DNA of 51,087 nt from Streptomyces antarcticus (GCF_026627255.1 NZ_JAPNLM010000040.1:1-51087); one strand, 5' to 3'; numbered from the stretch's first letter, positions 26,157 to 38,323 are shown. Program-made: numbers and translations. The notes: generated by a model from the letters alone, not told the origin.

Positions 26157-26627
26157 ATGACGAACCGACGCGTACGCCTCTCCTTGCTCACTTCCCTCAT
26201 GGCCGGCTCGCTGCTCGCCGCGCCCGCCGCCTTCGCGTGGGGCCCGGCGGCCGCCGCGCCCACCGCCACCTGTTCCATCTCCGGTGTCCTGCCCGGCGGC
26301 ACGGTGCACCTCTCCGGCGGCGGTTTCACGCCGGGTACCGCGTTCCTGTCCTCGCCGACCGCCGCGGGCGGCTCGTTCACCATCGGTGCCGACGGCGGGT
26401 TCCAGATGGCGAACGTGGAGAACGGAAGCTACACGGTGTCGCAGGGCAACGACCGCACCCAGTGCAGCGGCTTCAAGGAGACGGAGAAGACGGACGGGAC
26501 GGACAAGACCGAGCAGGAGGACGGTCACGAAGAGAACAACCAGAAGCACGAGAACCAGAAGCACGACCAGCAGAACCAGCAGAACAACCAGCACCAGGAC
26601 CAGAACGACGAGGACGACAGCCGTTGA
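26157..26627 (+). CDS. Secreted protein with a charged, Asn/Gln/His-rich tail (156 aa)
   Basis: A Sec signal peptide (MTNRRVRLSLLTSLMAGSLL then AAPAAFAWG, cleavage near residue 27) leads to a small Ig-like or beta-sandwich domain with two cysteines (ATCSISGVLPGGTVHLSGGG to DRTQCSGF), possibly disulphide-bonded. The last ~45 residues are almost only K, D, E, N, Q and H (HENQKHDQQNQQNNQHQDQN), a disordered low-complexity tail unlike the rest of this high-GC genome. A cell-surface or extracellular role is implied, perhaps metal binding by the His/Asp tail. Family not recognised. Confidence 0.7.
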   Translation: MTNRRVRLSLLTSLMAGSLLAAPAAFAWGPAAAAPTATCSISGVLPGGTVHLSGGGFTPGTAFLSSPTAAGGSFTIGADGGFQMANVENGSYTVSQGNDRTQCSGFKETEKTDGTDKTEQEDGHEENNQKHENQKHDQQNQQNNQHQDQNDEDDSR

Positions 26628-26634
26628 GGCCGGC

Positions 26635-28209
26635 TCAGCCCGATGCCGGCGGGAAGCGGCGGACCACCTCGACGGTGAGGTTGTCGTGGACCGTGAAGTA
26701 GGGGGACACGGCCAGTTCCGTGCCGCCCTGCGGGTCCTGGGCCAGGACCCGGGCCCGGCGCGCCGTGCGGTCCAGGTCGGGGGCGTGCATGCGGCCGAGC
26801 CGTACCCGGCGGGTCACGCCGTCGGCCCGTACGTCCATGAACGCGTCCCAGGTGCCCGGTCCGATGGGGGCGCCCCCGTCCACCGCGGCGAGGTTCATCT
26901 CGGTGCGGAAGCCGGCCGTCTCCAGGCCCTCCCCCAGGTCCGGTGAGGCGACGGGGACGGCTTCGGCGGTGTGCTCGCGGCCGCTGTCGCGTTCACGGAG
27001 CACCAGTTCGCCGGCCGCCGGTCCCGCGCCCAGTGTTTCCACGTAGGCGTGGCCGGTCAGCACGATCCGGCTGCCCTTCCAGGTCATCGTCGCCAGGTGG
27101 TGCCGGGCCCGGAGCTTGGCCGTGACGTCGAAGAGGACGTCGGGCAGGCCCGCGGCCGTGTCCCGGAACAGCGGGAAGCACCGGTAGACCCTGCCGTTCT
27201 CGGCCAGGTCCGCCGGCGGTTCCTCCGCCGGGTCGTACTCCATCAGCCGCTCGAAGGCGCCCGGCGGGCAGCTGACGAACGCGTACAGCCGGATCCAGTC
27301 GATCCGGGGCAGTTCCTCGCCCATGTCGGGGGTCCAGTACGCCTGGACGAGCGCCCGGCCGCGGGCGTAGACCTCGTCGGTGAACGCCGGGTGGTCGTGG
27401 CGGGCGGTCACCGCCGGGCTCAGGGCCGTGCGGATCAGGCTGCGGAAGTGGCGGCCGATCATGCGGCGGCGTCCGACGGGGTCCTGGACCCGGTCGGCGA
27501 CGAGCGCCATGACGCGTTCGATGTGCCGGACCGTCTCGTTCGCCGAACGGGTGCGGGAGGTGATGTTCTGGCCGTCCTCGCGGCGGCGCAGGAAGTAGCA
27601 GTCGTAGTCGCCGACCACGGAGATCTTGCGGGCGGCGAGGTAGACGGCGGTGACGAAGACCTGGTCCTCGCCGTACCAGAGGTCGTCGGGGTAGCGGATG
27701 TGCCCGTCCTCGATGATCTCGCGCCGGATGAGCTTGGCGCTGTGCAGGGAGCGGTAGACCTCCGAGGTGTAGAGGTCGGCTTCCGGGGCGTGGCGGTGGG
27801 CCTTCTCCGAGACGGTCCGGCCGAGGCCGACCTGCCGGGCGAGGACGATGTCGCTGTTCTGGGTGTCGGCCATGTGCAGGAGCCGCTCGAGGGCTTCGGG
27901 GCCGAGGTAGTCGTCGGCGTCGAGGGCGAAGGCGTACCGGCCGCGGGCCATGTCCAGTGCCCGGTTGCGGGGGCCGCCGGGGCCTCCGGAGTTCGCCTGG
28001 TGCACCACCTGGATCTGGGGGTGGAGGGAGGCGTACCGGTCGAGCTCCGCGCCGCTGCCGTCCGTGGAGCCGTCGTCGACCGCGATGACCTCGATCCGGT
28101 CCAGGCCCAGGGTCTGGCCCACGACCGAGTCCAGGCACTCGGTCAGGTAGGGCATCGCGTTGTAGACGGCGATGATCACGGATATGTCGGGTTCACGTTC
28201 GCGGGACAT
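26635..28209 (-). CDS. Family 2 glycosyltransferase with C-terminal accessory domains (524 aa)
   Basis: The N-terminal ~220 residues are a GT-A glycosyltransferase: SVIIAVYNAMPYLTECLDSV, VDDGSTDGS, the metal-binding DADD (ALDADDYLGP) and a YGEDQVF motif carrying the ED of the acceptor side. The remaining ~300 residues hold a helical region and Ig-like strands (WKGSRIVLTGHAYVE, RTEMNLAAVDGG, GTWDAFMDVRADG) as in wall teichoic acid glycosyltransferases of the TarP/TarS/TagGH-modifying kind. It probably decorates a cell-wall polymer. The start at 28209 follows a weak site and it ends 7 bases from the convergent secreted-protein gene. Confidence 0.85.
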   Translation of the reverse strand: MSREREPDISVIIAVYNAMPYLTECLDSVVGQTLGLDRIEVIAVDDGSTDGSGAELDRYASLHPQIQVVHQANSGGPGGPRNRALDMARGRYAFALDADDYLGPEALERLLHMADTQNSDIVLARQVGLGRTVSEKAHRHAPEADLYTSEVYRSLHSAKLIRREIIEDGHIRYPDDLWYGEDQVFVTAVYLAARKISVVGDYDCYFLRRREDGQNITSRTRSANETVRHIERVMALVADRVQDPVGRRRMIGRHFRSLIRTALSPAVTARHDHPAFTDEVYARGRALVQAYWTPDMGEELPRIDWIRLYAFVSCPPGAFERLMEYDPAEEPPADLAENGRVYRCFPLFRDTAAGLPDVLFDVTAKLRARHHLATMTWKGSRIVLTGHAYVETLGAGPAAGELVLRERDSGREHTAEAVPVASPDLGEGLETAGFRTEMNLAAVDGGAPIGPGTWDAFMDVRADGVTRRVRLGRMHAPDLDRTARRARVLAQDPQGGTELAVSPYFTVHDNLTVEVVRRFPPASG

Positions 28210-28655
28210 GCAGGAGATTATGAATGCCGCCCGGGGGCGTCCGGTCGGCCGGGTGCCGGGGCGGCGGGTACGCGGTGGGCTCCGGGCCGGTCCCCCGGCC
28301 GGCCGGTGATCACGCCGTGGCGCGGTGGGCGGCCCGGTGCGGGAGGGGTGGGGTTGCGGCGCGCGCGGGCCCTGCGCGGGGTGGGCGGGGGCGGCCGGGG
28401 TCAGGGCCGTTTCGGTGCCCTGTGTCCGGCCCGCCGGGCTCGCGGCCGGCGCGGACCGGGGTGGTGTCGCGGGCGGGGGCGGGGGCGGGGTGGTGGTGTG
28501 CGGGGGGCTTGAGAGGTGGTGGAGGATCGGTCGAACCGACCGGCCCCGGGGGCGCTACCGCCCGTATAGTCGCCCTGACTTGACGATTTGATGACCCGTT
28601 CCCGAAGAATCGATGACCGGGATACTCCGCGGACGGACGAGCAGGGGGACACCCG
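28210..28655. other. Intergenic promoter region
   Basis: No gene seen. A G-rich run (about 28330-28520) is followed by a less G+C-rich patch CTTGACGATTTGATGACCCG (28577-28596) that could hold a promoter for the DUF1772 gene at 28656. Confidence 0.4.
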
Positions 28656-29153
28656 ATGGAGACCGCACGCCTTGCCTCGCTCATCGCCGCGACCGTCTCG
28701 ATGGGACTGGTGAGCGGCTTGTTCTACGGCTTCGCCGTCTCTGTGATGCCCGGGCTGAAGCGCACGGACGACCGTACGGTGATCGAGGTGATGCAGCGCA
28801 TCAACGTGGCCATCCTCAACGGGTGGTTCGTGCTGGGCTACATCGGCGCTTTCCTGTTCACCGCTCTGGCGCTGGCCCTGCACATCCCCTCGGACGGACG
28901 CGAGGTGCTGCCGCCGCTGATCGCGGCGCTGGTCTGCTACGTGGTCTCGATGGGTGTGACGAACAAGGTGAACATCCCCCTGAACAACGCGCTGGAGAAG
29001 GCCGGCCCGGTCGCGCGGATCGGTGACCCGGGTGCGGTGCGCCGGGCTTTCGAGGGGCCCTGGGCGCGTGCCAATGTCTGGCGGACCCTGCTGTGCACGG
29101 CGTCGGTCGGCTTCCTGGCGTGGGCCCTGGTCCTGCACGGCCGGGCGGGCTGA
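28656..29153 (+). CDS. DUF1772 (anthrone-oxygenase-like) membrane protein (165 aa)
   Basis: A four-helix membrane protein with the DUF1772 signature: GLVSGLFYGFAVSVMPGLKR near the N-terminus, RINVAILNGWFVLGYIGAFL, the NIPLNNAL motif after the third helix, and a final WRTLLCTASVGFLAWALVL helix. Fungal relatives act as anthrone oxygenases (HypC/TpcL), but most bacterial ones have no known function. GGGGGAC precedes the ATG. A homologue is encoded on the opposite strand just downstream. Confidence 0.85.
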   Translation: METARLASLIAATVSMGLVSGLFYGFAVSVMPGLKRTDDRTVIEVMQRINVAILNGWFVLGYIGAFLFTALALALHIPSDGREVLPPLIAALVCYVVSMGVTNKVNIPLNNALEKAGPVARIGDPGAVRRAFEGPWARANVWRTLLCTASVGFLAWALVLHGRAG

Positions 29154-29188
29154 GGGGCGGCGGGTGCGCGGGGCGCCGGACGTACGGT

Positions 29189-29216
29189 GTCCCCCGGTCC
29201 GGGTGGGCCGGGGGAC
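29189..29216. terminator. Hairpin terminator between the two DUF1772 genes
   Basis: Arms GTCCCCCGG (29189-29197) and CCGGGGGAC (29208-29216), 10-base loop, between convergent genes ending at 29153 and 29268. Confidence 0.65.
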
Positions 29217-29267
29217 GCCGCGGTGGTGCCTGTGGGGGCTCGGGGGCCTGGCGGGGTCGGCCGGGTG

Positions 29268-29888
29268 TCAGCGGGTGGCGCGGCCGTACAGGATCAGGGC
29301 GCGGGACAGGGCGGTGAGGGCCACCGTGCACAGCAGGGTGCGGACGATGTTGGTGGAGACCCAGGTGCCCTTGAACTTGTCGACGACGGAGAAGTCCGTC
29401 ATCTTCGCGGCGTCGCCGGCGTCGGCGAGTTCGTTGTTGAGGGGGATGTTCACGGAGAAGGTGATCATCAGGACGACGAGGTAGGCCGCGGCGGCCGCCG
29501 CGACCCAGATCGCCACGCCGCGGCGTCCTTTGCGGAACTCGACGACCGCCGAGGCGGCGCAGGCCAGCAGGGCAATGACGAATGCCATGCCGAAGAGGCC
29601 GTTGCCGTCGATGGCCTTGTTGAAGGCCTGCATGGCGGTGACGTAGGTGCGCTCGTCGCCCGCCGCGAGTCCCGGCATGACCGAGACGTCGAAGGCGAAG
29701 AAGAGGCCCGCCATCAGGCCCACCAGGACCGTGGAGACCAGGAGGAGCGCGGTGGCCGCCTTGCCGCGCGGCGCGGCGGTCGCCGGCGCGGACGGCTGGG
29801 GCGGGGCGTGGTGGCCCGGAGGGGCTGTGTAGGGGCTCGGGCCGCCGGCAGGGTGGTGCGGGGGGCTACCGGCCGGGTTGGTGTTCAT
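29268..29888 (-). CDS. Second DUF1772 membrane protein, with a Pro/His-rich N-terminal tail (206 aa)
   Basis: The last ~155 residues match the protein at 28656: GLMAGLFFAFDVSVMPGLAA, MQAFNKAIDGNGLFGMAFVI, NIPLNNELADAG and VRTLLCTVALTALSRALILY. It is preceded by a ~50-residue cytoplasmic extension rich in Pro, His and Gly (NPAGSPPHHPAGGPSPY), which its neighbour lacks. The two probably arose by duplication and inversion. GAGGATGTCCC before the ATG is the ribosome site. Function unknown. Confidence 0.8.
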   Translation of the reverse strand: MNTNPAGSPPHHPAGGPSPYTAPPGHHAPPQPSAPATAAPRGKAATALLLVSTVLVGLMAGLFFAFDVSVMPGLAAGDERTYVTAMQAFNKAIDGNGLFGMAFVIALLACAASAVVEFRKGRRGVAIWVAAAAAAYLVVLMITFSVNIPLNNELADAGDAAKMTDFSVVDKFKGTWVSTNIVRTLLCTVALTALSRALILYGRATR

Positions 29889-29980
29889 GGGACATCCTCA
29901 TCTGCGGTGGTGGGAGGACTGCGCGCCCTCGGCACGGACATCCGATCGTGACACTCCGCGGGATGCCCGGCCACGGGGTT

Positions 29981-30015
29981 CCACCGGCTCTCCAGGGGGC
30001 CTTGAGAGCCGGTGG
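29981..30015. terminator. Terminator of the methyl-cycle operon
   Basis: Perfect 12-bp stem CCACCGGCTCTC (29981-29992) / GAGAGCCGGTGG (30004-30015), 11-base loop, 33 bases after the sahH stop on the minus strand. Confidence 0.8.
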
Positions 30016-30047
30016 CGCGATCTGTCCGTGCTGCGGATCCGCGGGGA

Positions 30048-31466
<1,419 letters not shown>

Positions 31467-31471
31467 GGGAT

Positions 31472-32425
31472 CTACTCCGTGATGGTGGTGGCTGGGTTCG
31501 GGCTGACGTTCAGGTTCTGATGGATCTCTAGAGTCGCGGTGGACTTGTTGAGGGTGATGTAGTGCAGGCCGGGTGCGCCCTCGGCGAGGAGGCGCTCCGA
31601 CATGGCGGTCGCGTAGGCGACGCCGATGCGGTGGCCTTCGGCGGGGTCGTCCTTGGCCGCTTCGAGCCGGCGGGCGAGCGCGTCGGGGAAGCGGGCGTCG
31701 CTGAGTTCGGCGAAGCGGCGGATCTGGCGGAAGTCGGTGGCGGGCATGATCTCGGGGATGACCGGTGTCAGGCAGCCCACGGAGGCGAGCCGGTCGCGCA
31801 GGCGCAGGTAGTCCTCGGCGTGGAAGAACATCTGGGTGATGGCGTAGTCGGCGCCGGCCCGGCACTTGGCGGCGAAGTGGTGGATGTCCTGGCTCCAGGA
31901 GGGTGAGCGGGGGTGGCGTTCGGGGAAGGCGGCCACGCCCACCGTGAAGTCGCCCAGCCGGCGGATGAGGGTGACGAGTTCGTGGGCGTGGGTGAGGCCT
32001 TCGGGGTGGGCGGCCCACTGGCCCTTGGGGTCGCCGGGCGGGTCGCCGCGCAGGGCGAGGACGTCGCGGATGCCGGCGTCGGCGTACTGGCCGATGATGT
32101 GGCGCAGTTCGGTGACGGTGTGTCCGACGGCGGTGAGGTGGGCGACGGGGCGCAGGGTGGTCTCGGCGGCGATGCGCTTGGTGACCTCGACGGTGCGGTC
32201 GCGGGAGGAGCCGCCGGCGCCGTAGGTGACGGAGACGAAGGAGGGGGCGAACGGTTCGATGCGGCGGATCGCCGCCCACAGGGTCCGCTCGCCGGCGTCG
32301 GTCTTGGGCGGGAAGAACTCGAAGGAGAAGGTCTGCCGGCCCTGGGCCAGCAGCTCGCGGACGCCGAGGGTGGCGGGGGCGGAGGTGCGGGGGCGTTCGG
32401 CGGTGACGGCCACGGCTGCCGGCAT
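31472..32425 (-). CDS. metF: Methylenetetrahydrofolate reductase (317 aa)
   Basis: Reduces 5,10-methylene-THF to 5-methyl-THF, the methyl donor for MetH, using FAD. The TIM-barrel signatures are present: FSFEFFPPKTDAGE at the start, SVTYGAGGSSRDRTVE, the HLTAVGHT substrate motif, LALRGDPPGD, AKCRAGADYAITQMFF and TPVIPEIMP. The length fits the short bacterial form (about 300 aa, no SAM-binding regulatory domain). The ATG follows AAAGGAGC. It sits between metH (27 bases upstream) and ahcY. Confidence 0.96.
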   Translation of the reverse strand: MPAAVAVTAERPRTSAPATLGVRELLAQGRQTFSFEFFPPKTDAGERTLWAAIRRIEPFAPSFVSVTYGAGGSSRDRTVEVTKRIAAETTLRPVAHLTAVGHTVTELRHIIGQYADAGIRDVLALRGDPPGDPKGQWAAHPEGLTHAHELVTLIRRLGDFTVGVAAFPERHPRSPSWSQDIHHFAAKCRAGADYAITQMFFHAEDYLRLRDRLASVGCLTPVIPEIMPATDFRQIRRFAELSDARFPDALARRLEAAKDDPAEGHRIGVAYATAMSERLLAEGAPGLHYITLNKSTATLEIHQNLNVSPNPATTITE

Positions 32426-32452
32426 GTCGGGCTCCTTTCCGGATCGCGGGGT

Positions 32453-35400
32453 TCAGCGTGCGTTGAAGTACTTGGCTTCGGGGTGGTGGATGACGATGGC
32501 GTCGGTGGACTGCTCGGGGTGGAGCTGGAACTCCTCGGAGAGGTGGACGCCGATGCGCTCCGGCTGGAGGAGTTCGGCGATCTTGGCGCGGTCCTCGAGG
32601 TCGGGGCAGGCGCCGTAGCCGAGGGAGAAGCGGGCGCCGCGGTATTTGAGGGCGAACATGTCCTCGACGTCGGAGGGGTCCTCGCCCGCGTAGCCGAGTT
32701 CGGAGCGGACGCGGGCGTGCCAGTACTCGGCCATGGCCTCGGCGAGCTGGACGGACAGGCCGTGCAGTTCGAGGTATTCGCGGTAGGCGTCGGCTTCGAA
32801 GAGTTTGGCGGTGGCCTCGCCGATGCGGTTGCCGACGGTGACGATCTGGAGGCCGACGACGTCGGTTTCGCCGGATTCCTCGGGGCGGAAGAAGTCGGCG
32901 AGGCACAGGCGGCGGCCGCGGCGCTGGCGCGGGAAGGTGAAGCGGGTCCGCTCGTTGCCGCGTTCGTCGAGGAGGATGAGGTCCTCGCCCTTGGAGACGC
33001 AGGGGAAGTAGCCGTAGACGACGGCGGCTTCGAGGAGGTTGTCGGTGTGGAGGCGGTCGAGGAGGCCGCGCAGGCGGGGGCGGCCGTCGCTTTCGACGAG
33101 TTCTTCGTAGGTGGGGCCGTTGCGGGCCTGTTTGAGGCCCCACTGCCCCTTGAAGAGGGCGCCTTCGTCGAGCCAGGAGGCGTAGTCCTTGAGCGGGATG
33201 CCCTTGACGGCGCGGGTGCCCCAGAACGGCGGGGTGGGAACGGGGTTGTCGACGGCGACGTCGGATCGGACGGAGCCGAGTTCGGCGATCTCCGCGGGTT
33301 CGGCGGGCCCGGTGTCGCGGCGGGCGACGCGGCGTTGCTTGAGGGGCGGCAGGGCGGCGCCGGGGACGCCGCGTTTGACTCCCATGAGGGCGTCCATGAG
33401 GCGTAGGCCCTCGAAGGCGTCGCGGGCGTAGCGGACTTCGCCCTCGTAGATCTCGTGGAGGTCCTGCTCGACGTAGGCGCGGGTGAGGGCGGCGCCGCCG
33501 AGGATGACCGGGTAGTCCGCGGCCAGCTTGCGCTGGTTCAGCTCCTGGAGGTTCTCCTTCATGATGACGGTGGATTTGACGAGGAGGCCGGACATGCCGA
33601 TGACGTCGGCGCGGTGTTCGGTGGCGGCTTCGAGGATCGCGGAGACGGGCTGTTTGATGCCGATGTTCACGACGTTGTAGCCGTTGTTCGTCAGGATGAT
33701 GTCGACGAGGTTCTTGCCGATGTCGTGGACGTCACCGCGGACGGTGGCCAGGACGATGGTGCCCTTGCCGTCCGCGTCGGTCTTCTCCATGTGCGGTTCC
33801 AGGTAGGCCACCGCCGTCTTCATCACCTCGGCGGACTGCAGCACGAACGGGAGCTGCATCTGGCCGGAGCCGAAGAGTTCGCCGACGACCTTCATGCCCT
33901 CCAGGAGGGTGTCGTTGACGATGGCCAGGGCGGGCCGGGTCTCCAGGGCCTCGTCGAGGTCGGCGCCCAGCCCGTTCTTCTCGCCGTCGATGATCCGGCG
34001 CTGGAGGCGCTCGTCGAGGGGCAGGGCGAGGAGTTCCTCGGCGCGGCCGGCCTTCAGCGACTTGGTGTTGACGCCCTCGAAGAGCGCCATCAGCTTCTGC
34101 AGCGGGTCGTAACCCTCGGCACGCCGGTCGTAGATCAGGTCCAGGGCGGTGGTGACCTGCTCCTCGTCGAACCGGGCGATCGGCAGGATCTTCGAGGCGT
34201 GCACGATCGCCGAGTCCAGGCCCGCCTTGACGCACTCGTCCAGGAACACCGAGTTCAGCAGGACACGGGCGGCCGGGTTCAGGCCGAAGGAGATGTTCGA
34301 CAGGCCCAGCGTCGTCTGCACGTCGGGGTGGCGGCGCTTCAGCTCGCGGATCGCCTCGATCGTCGCGATGCCGTCCTTACGGGACTCCTCCTGACCCGTG
34401 CAGATCGTGAAGGTCAGGGTGTCGATGAGGATGTCGGACTCGCGGATGCCCCAGTTCCCCGTCAGGTCGGCGATGAGGCGCTGGGCGATGGCGACCTTGT
34501 GCTCGACGGTGCGGGCCTGGCCCTCCTCGTCGATGGTCAGCGCGATCAGCGCGGCGCCGTGTTCGCGCGCCAGCTCGGTCACCTTCGCGAAGCGGGACTC
34601 CGGACCGTCGCCGTCCTCGTAGTTGACCGAGTTGATCACCGCCCGGCCGCCGAGCTTCTCCAGGCCTGCCTGGAGGACGGGGACCTCGGTGGAGTCCAGG
34701 ACGATCGGCAGGGTCGAGGCCGTGGCGAACCGCCCGGCCAGCTCCCGCATGTCCGCGACGCCGTCGCGGCCGACGTAGTCGATGCACAGGTCGAGCATGT
34801 GGGCGCCTTCGCGGATCTGGTCACGGGCCATCTCCACACAGTCGTCCCAGCGCGCCTCCAGCATCGCGTCGCGGAACTTCTTCGACCCGTTGGCGTTCGT
34901 CCGCTCACCGATCGCCATGTACGCGGTGTCCTGCCGGAACGGCACCGTCTGGTACAGCGAGGCCGCGCCCGGCTCCGGCTGGGGGCTGCGCGGGGTGATC
35001 TCCGTACCCCGGACCCGTTCGACGACCTGGCGCAGGTGTTCCGGGGTGGTGCCGCAGCAGCCGCCGACCAGCGACAGCCCGTACTCCCGCACGAACGTCT
35101 CCTGCGCGTCCGCCAGCTCCGAGGCCGACAGCGGATAATGCGCGCCGTCCTTCGTCAGCACCGGCAGGCCCGCGTTGGGCATGCAGGAGATCGGGATACG
35201 CGCGTTGCGCGCCAGGTAGCGCAGATGCTCGCTCATCTCCGCGGGACCAGTGGCGCAGTTCAGGCCGATCATGTCGATGCCCAGCGGCTCCAGCGCCGTC
35301 AGCGCCGCACCGATCTCCGAGCCCAGCAGCATCGTCCCGGTCGTCTCCACCGTCACCGAGCAGATCAGCGGCACCGACACGCCCAGAGCGGCCATCGCCC

Positions 35401-35947
35401 GGTGCGCACCGATCACCGAGGACTTCGTCTGCAGCAGGTCCTGGGTCGTCTCCACCAGCAGCGCGTCCGCACCGCCCGAGATCAGGCCCTCCGCGTTGAT
35501 CTGATAGGCGTCACGGATCTGCGCGTAGGTGATGTGGCCCAGCGTCGGCAGCTTGGTGCCCGGACCCATCGAGCCCAGCACCCACCGCTGCCGCCCGCTC
35601 GAAACGGTGAACTCGTCCGCGACCTCACGGGCGATCCGCGCACCCGCCTCAGACAGCTCGAAGTTCCGCTCCGCAATGTCGTACTCCGCCAGCGCCGCGT
35701 AGTTCGCACCGAACGTGTTCGTCTCGACGCAGTCCACACCCACCGAGAAATACGCCTCGTGGACCGTCCGCACGATGTCCGGACGCGTCGCGTTCAGAAC
35801 CTCGTTACAGCCCTCCAGCTGCTGGAAGTCCTCCAGCGACGGATCCTGCTCCTGGAGCATCGTCCCCATCGCACCGTCCGCGACCACCACGCGGGTGGCC
35901 AGCGCCTCTCGGAGGGCATCGGCCCGGGTCTGCGCGTTCGACGTCAT
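32453..35947 (-). CDS. metH: Cobalamin-dependent methionine synthase (1164 aa)
   Basis: Transfers the methyl group of 5-methyl-THF through cobalamin to homocysteine. All four modules are present: homocysteine-binding barrel with zinc ligands C231 (GLNCATG) and C297/C298 (GGCCGTTPEHL); pterin-binding barrel (YMAIGERTNANGSKKFRD, with EGAHMLDLCIDYVG); cobalamin-binding domain with DVHDIGKN and H741 as lower cobalt ligand; and the reactivation domain (GYGACPDLEDRAKIAELL). Length is normal for actinobacteria. The start overlaps the adenosine kinase stop by ATGA. It needs flavin reductants and vitamin B12 made elsewhere. Confidence 0.97.
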   Translation of the reverse strand: MTSNAQTRADALREALATRVVVADGAMGTMLQEQDPSLEDFQQLEGCNEVLNATRPDIVRTVHEAYFSVGVDCVETNTFGANYAALAEYDIAERNFELSEAGARIAREVADEFTVSSGRQRWVLGSMGPGTKLPTLGHITYAQIRDAYQINAEGLISGGADALLVETTQDLLQTKSSVIGAHRAMAALGVSVPLICSVTVETTGTMLLGSEIGAALTALEPLGIDMIGLNCATGPAEMSEHLRYLARNARIPISCMPNAGLPVLTKDGAHYPLSASELADAQETFVREYGLSLVGGCCGTTPEHLRQVVERVRGTEITPRSPQPEPGAASLYQTVPFRQDTAYMAIGERTNANGSKKFRDAMLEARWDDCVEMARDQIREGAHMLDLCIDYVGRDGVADMRELAGRFATASTLPIVLDSTEVPVLQAGLEKLGGRAVINSVNYEDGDGPESRFAKVTELAREHGAALIALTIDEEGQARTVEHKVAIAQRLIADLTGNWGIRESDILIDTLTFTICTGQEESRKDGIATIEAIRELKRRHPDVQTTLGLSNISFGLNPAARVLLNSVFLDECVKAGLDSAIVHASKILPIARFDEEQVTTALDLIYDRRAEGYDPLQKLMALFEGVNTKSLKAGRAEELLALPLDERLQRRIIDGEKNGLGADLDEALETRPALAIVNDTLLEGMKVVGELFGSGQMQLPFVLQSAEVMKTAVAYLEPHMEKTDADGKGTIVLATVRGDVHDIGKNLVDIILTNNGYNVVNIGIKQPVSAILEAATEHRADVIGMSGLLVKSTVIMKENLQELNQRKLAADYPVILGGAALTRAYVEQDLHEIYEGEVRYARDAFEGLRLMDALMGVKRGVPGAALPPLKQRRVARRDTGPAEPAEIAELGSVRSDVAVDNPVPTPPFWGTRAVKGIPLKDYASWLDEGALFKGQWGLKQARNGPTYEELVESDGRPRLRGLLDRLHTDNLLEAAVVYGYFPCVSKGEDLILLDERGNERTRFTFPRQRRGRRLCLADFFRPEESGETDVVGLQIVTVGNRIGEATAKLFEADAYREYLELHGLSVQLAEAMAEYWHARVRSELGYAGEDPSDVEDMFALKYRGARFSLGYGACPDLEDRAKIAELLQPERIGVHLSEEFQLHPEQSTDAIVIHHPEAKYFNAR

Positions 35948-36924
35948 GCCCGCTGTCCCAGCTTCGGTTCGAGCAGTGCGGCCGGCCGCTCCCCGTACAC
36001 CGTGCGGACGGTGTCCAGGAGCCGGCCGGGCTCGATCTCGTAGGCCTGGGAACCGACGGCGGCCAGGGCCAGGGCGGATATCGCGCAGCCGAGCTGGGCG
36101 GCGGTCTCCAGCGGCAGCCCCCAGCTGACGGCGGCCAGGAATCCGGAGCGGAAGGCGTCGCCGACGCCGGTGGGGTCCTCGACGCGGGCGTCGGGGACGG
36201 CGGCGACGGTGAGGGACGTCTCGCCCTCGGCGTCGATGCGGACGCCCTGCGCGCCCAGGGTGGTGATCCAGGTGCCGACGCGGCCCAGGACCTCGGTGCG
36301 GCTCCACCCGGTGCGCTCCAGGAGCAGTGCGGACTCGTACTCGTTGGTGAAGAGCCAGCGGGCGCCGGTGACCAGGTTGCGTACCTCCTCGCCGGTGAGG
36401 CGGGCGAGCTGCTGCGAGGGGTCGGCGGCGAAGGGGATGCCCAGTTCCCGGGCCTGTTCGGTGTGGCGGACCATCGCGCCCGGGTCGTTGGGCGAGACGA
36501 GGACCAGGTCGAGGGGGGTGCGGGCGTGCAGGGCGCGCAGGTCGATGCGGGCGGACTCGGCCATCGCGCCCGCGTAGAAGGAGGCGATCTGGTTGGTGTC
36601 CCGGTCGGTCATGCACATGAAGCGGGCGGTCTGGTGCTCGGTGGAGACGTGCACCGCGCCGGTGTCGACGCCGTGTTCCTTGAGCCAGACCTCGTATTCG
36701 GCGAAGTCGGGGCCCACGGCGCCCGCGAGGACGGGCTCCAGGCGCAGGCCGCCGAGACCGTAGGCGATGTTGGCCGCGACTCCGCCCCGCCGCACCTCGA
36801 GGGTGTCGACGAGGAAGGACAGCGAGACGTGTTCCAGCTGGTCGGGGAGCAGCTGGTCGACGAACCGGCCCGGGAAGGCCATGAGGTGATCTGTGGCGAT
36901 GGATCCGGTCACCGCGATACGCAC
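35944..36924 (-). CDS. adoK: Adenosine kinase, PfkB family (326 aa)
   Basis: A ribokinase-fold sugar/nucleoside kinase: ITGS-like N-terminus (VTGSIATDHLMAFPG), the PfkB signature 1 region RRGGVAANIAYGLGGL, and signature 2 DPTGVGDAFRSGF whose GVGDAF aspartate is the catalytic base. Length, motif spacing and operon context point to adenosine as substrate: it phosphorylates the adenosine released by SahH, pulling that reversible reaction forward. Other PfkB kinases (ribokinase, fructokinase) are less likely here. It starts at GTG 36924 after AGGAG and overlaps metH by 4 bases. Confidence 0.88.
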   Translation of the reverse strand: MRIAVTGSIATDHLMAFPGRFVDQLLPDQLEHVSLSFLVDTLEVRRGGVAANIAYGLGGLRLEPVLAGAVGPDFAEYEVWLKEHGVDTGAVHVSTEHQTARFMCMTDRDTNQIASFYAGAMAESARIDLRALHARTPLDLVLVSPNDPGAMVRHTEQARELGIPFAADPSQQLARLTGEEVRNLVTGARWLFTNEYESALLLERTGWSRTEVLGRVGTWITTLGAQGVRIDAEGETSLTVAAVPDARVEDPTGVGDAFRSGFLAAVSWGLPLETAAQLGCAISALALAAVGSQAYEIEPGRLLDTVRTVYGERPAALLEPKLGQRA

Positions 36925-37022
36925 GTGGACTCCTGTGAGCTGGACTGATGTCGGCGGGGCGGAGTGGAGCGGGGCAGCGTGGAGCAGAGTGGAGCGGGCC
37001 GGGGCCGCGGGGCGGGCCGGCG

Positions 37023-38246
<1,224 letters not shown>

Positions 38247-38323
38247 GTCACTCCTGGTGGTTGGTGGACGGGTCGTCGGGGTGGGCGGGGTGGTCGGGTC
38301 GGGCAGGTCGGGCGGGTTGTCGG

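Noticed and set aside
33455..36043. Very long plus-strand reading frame opposite metH
   Set aside because: It is the antisense shadow of metH, which has all catalytic motifs, proper starts and operon context.
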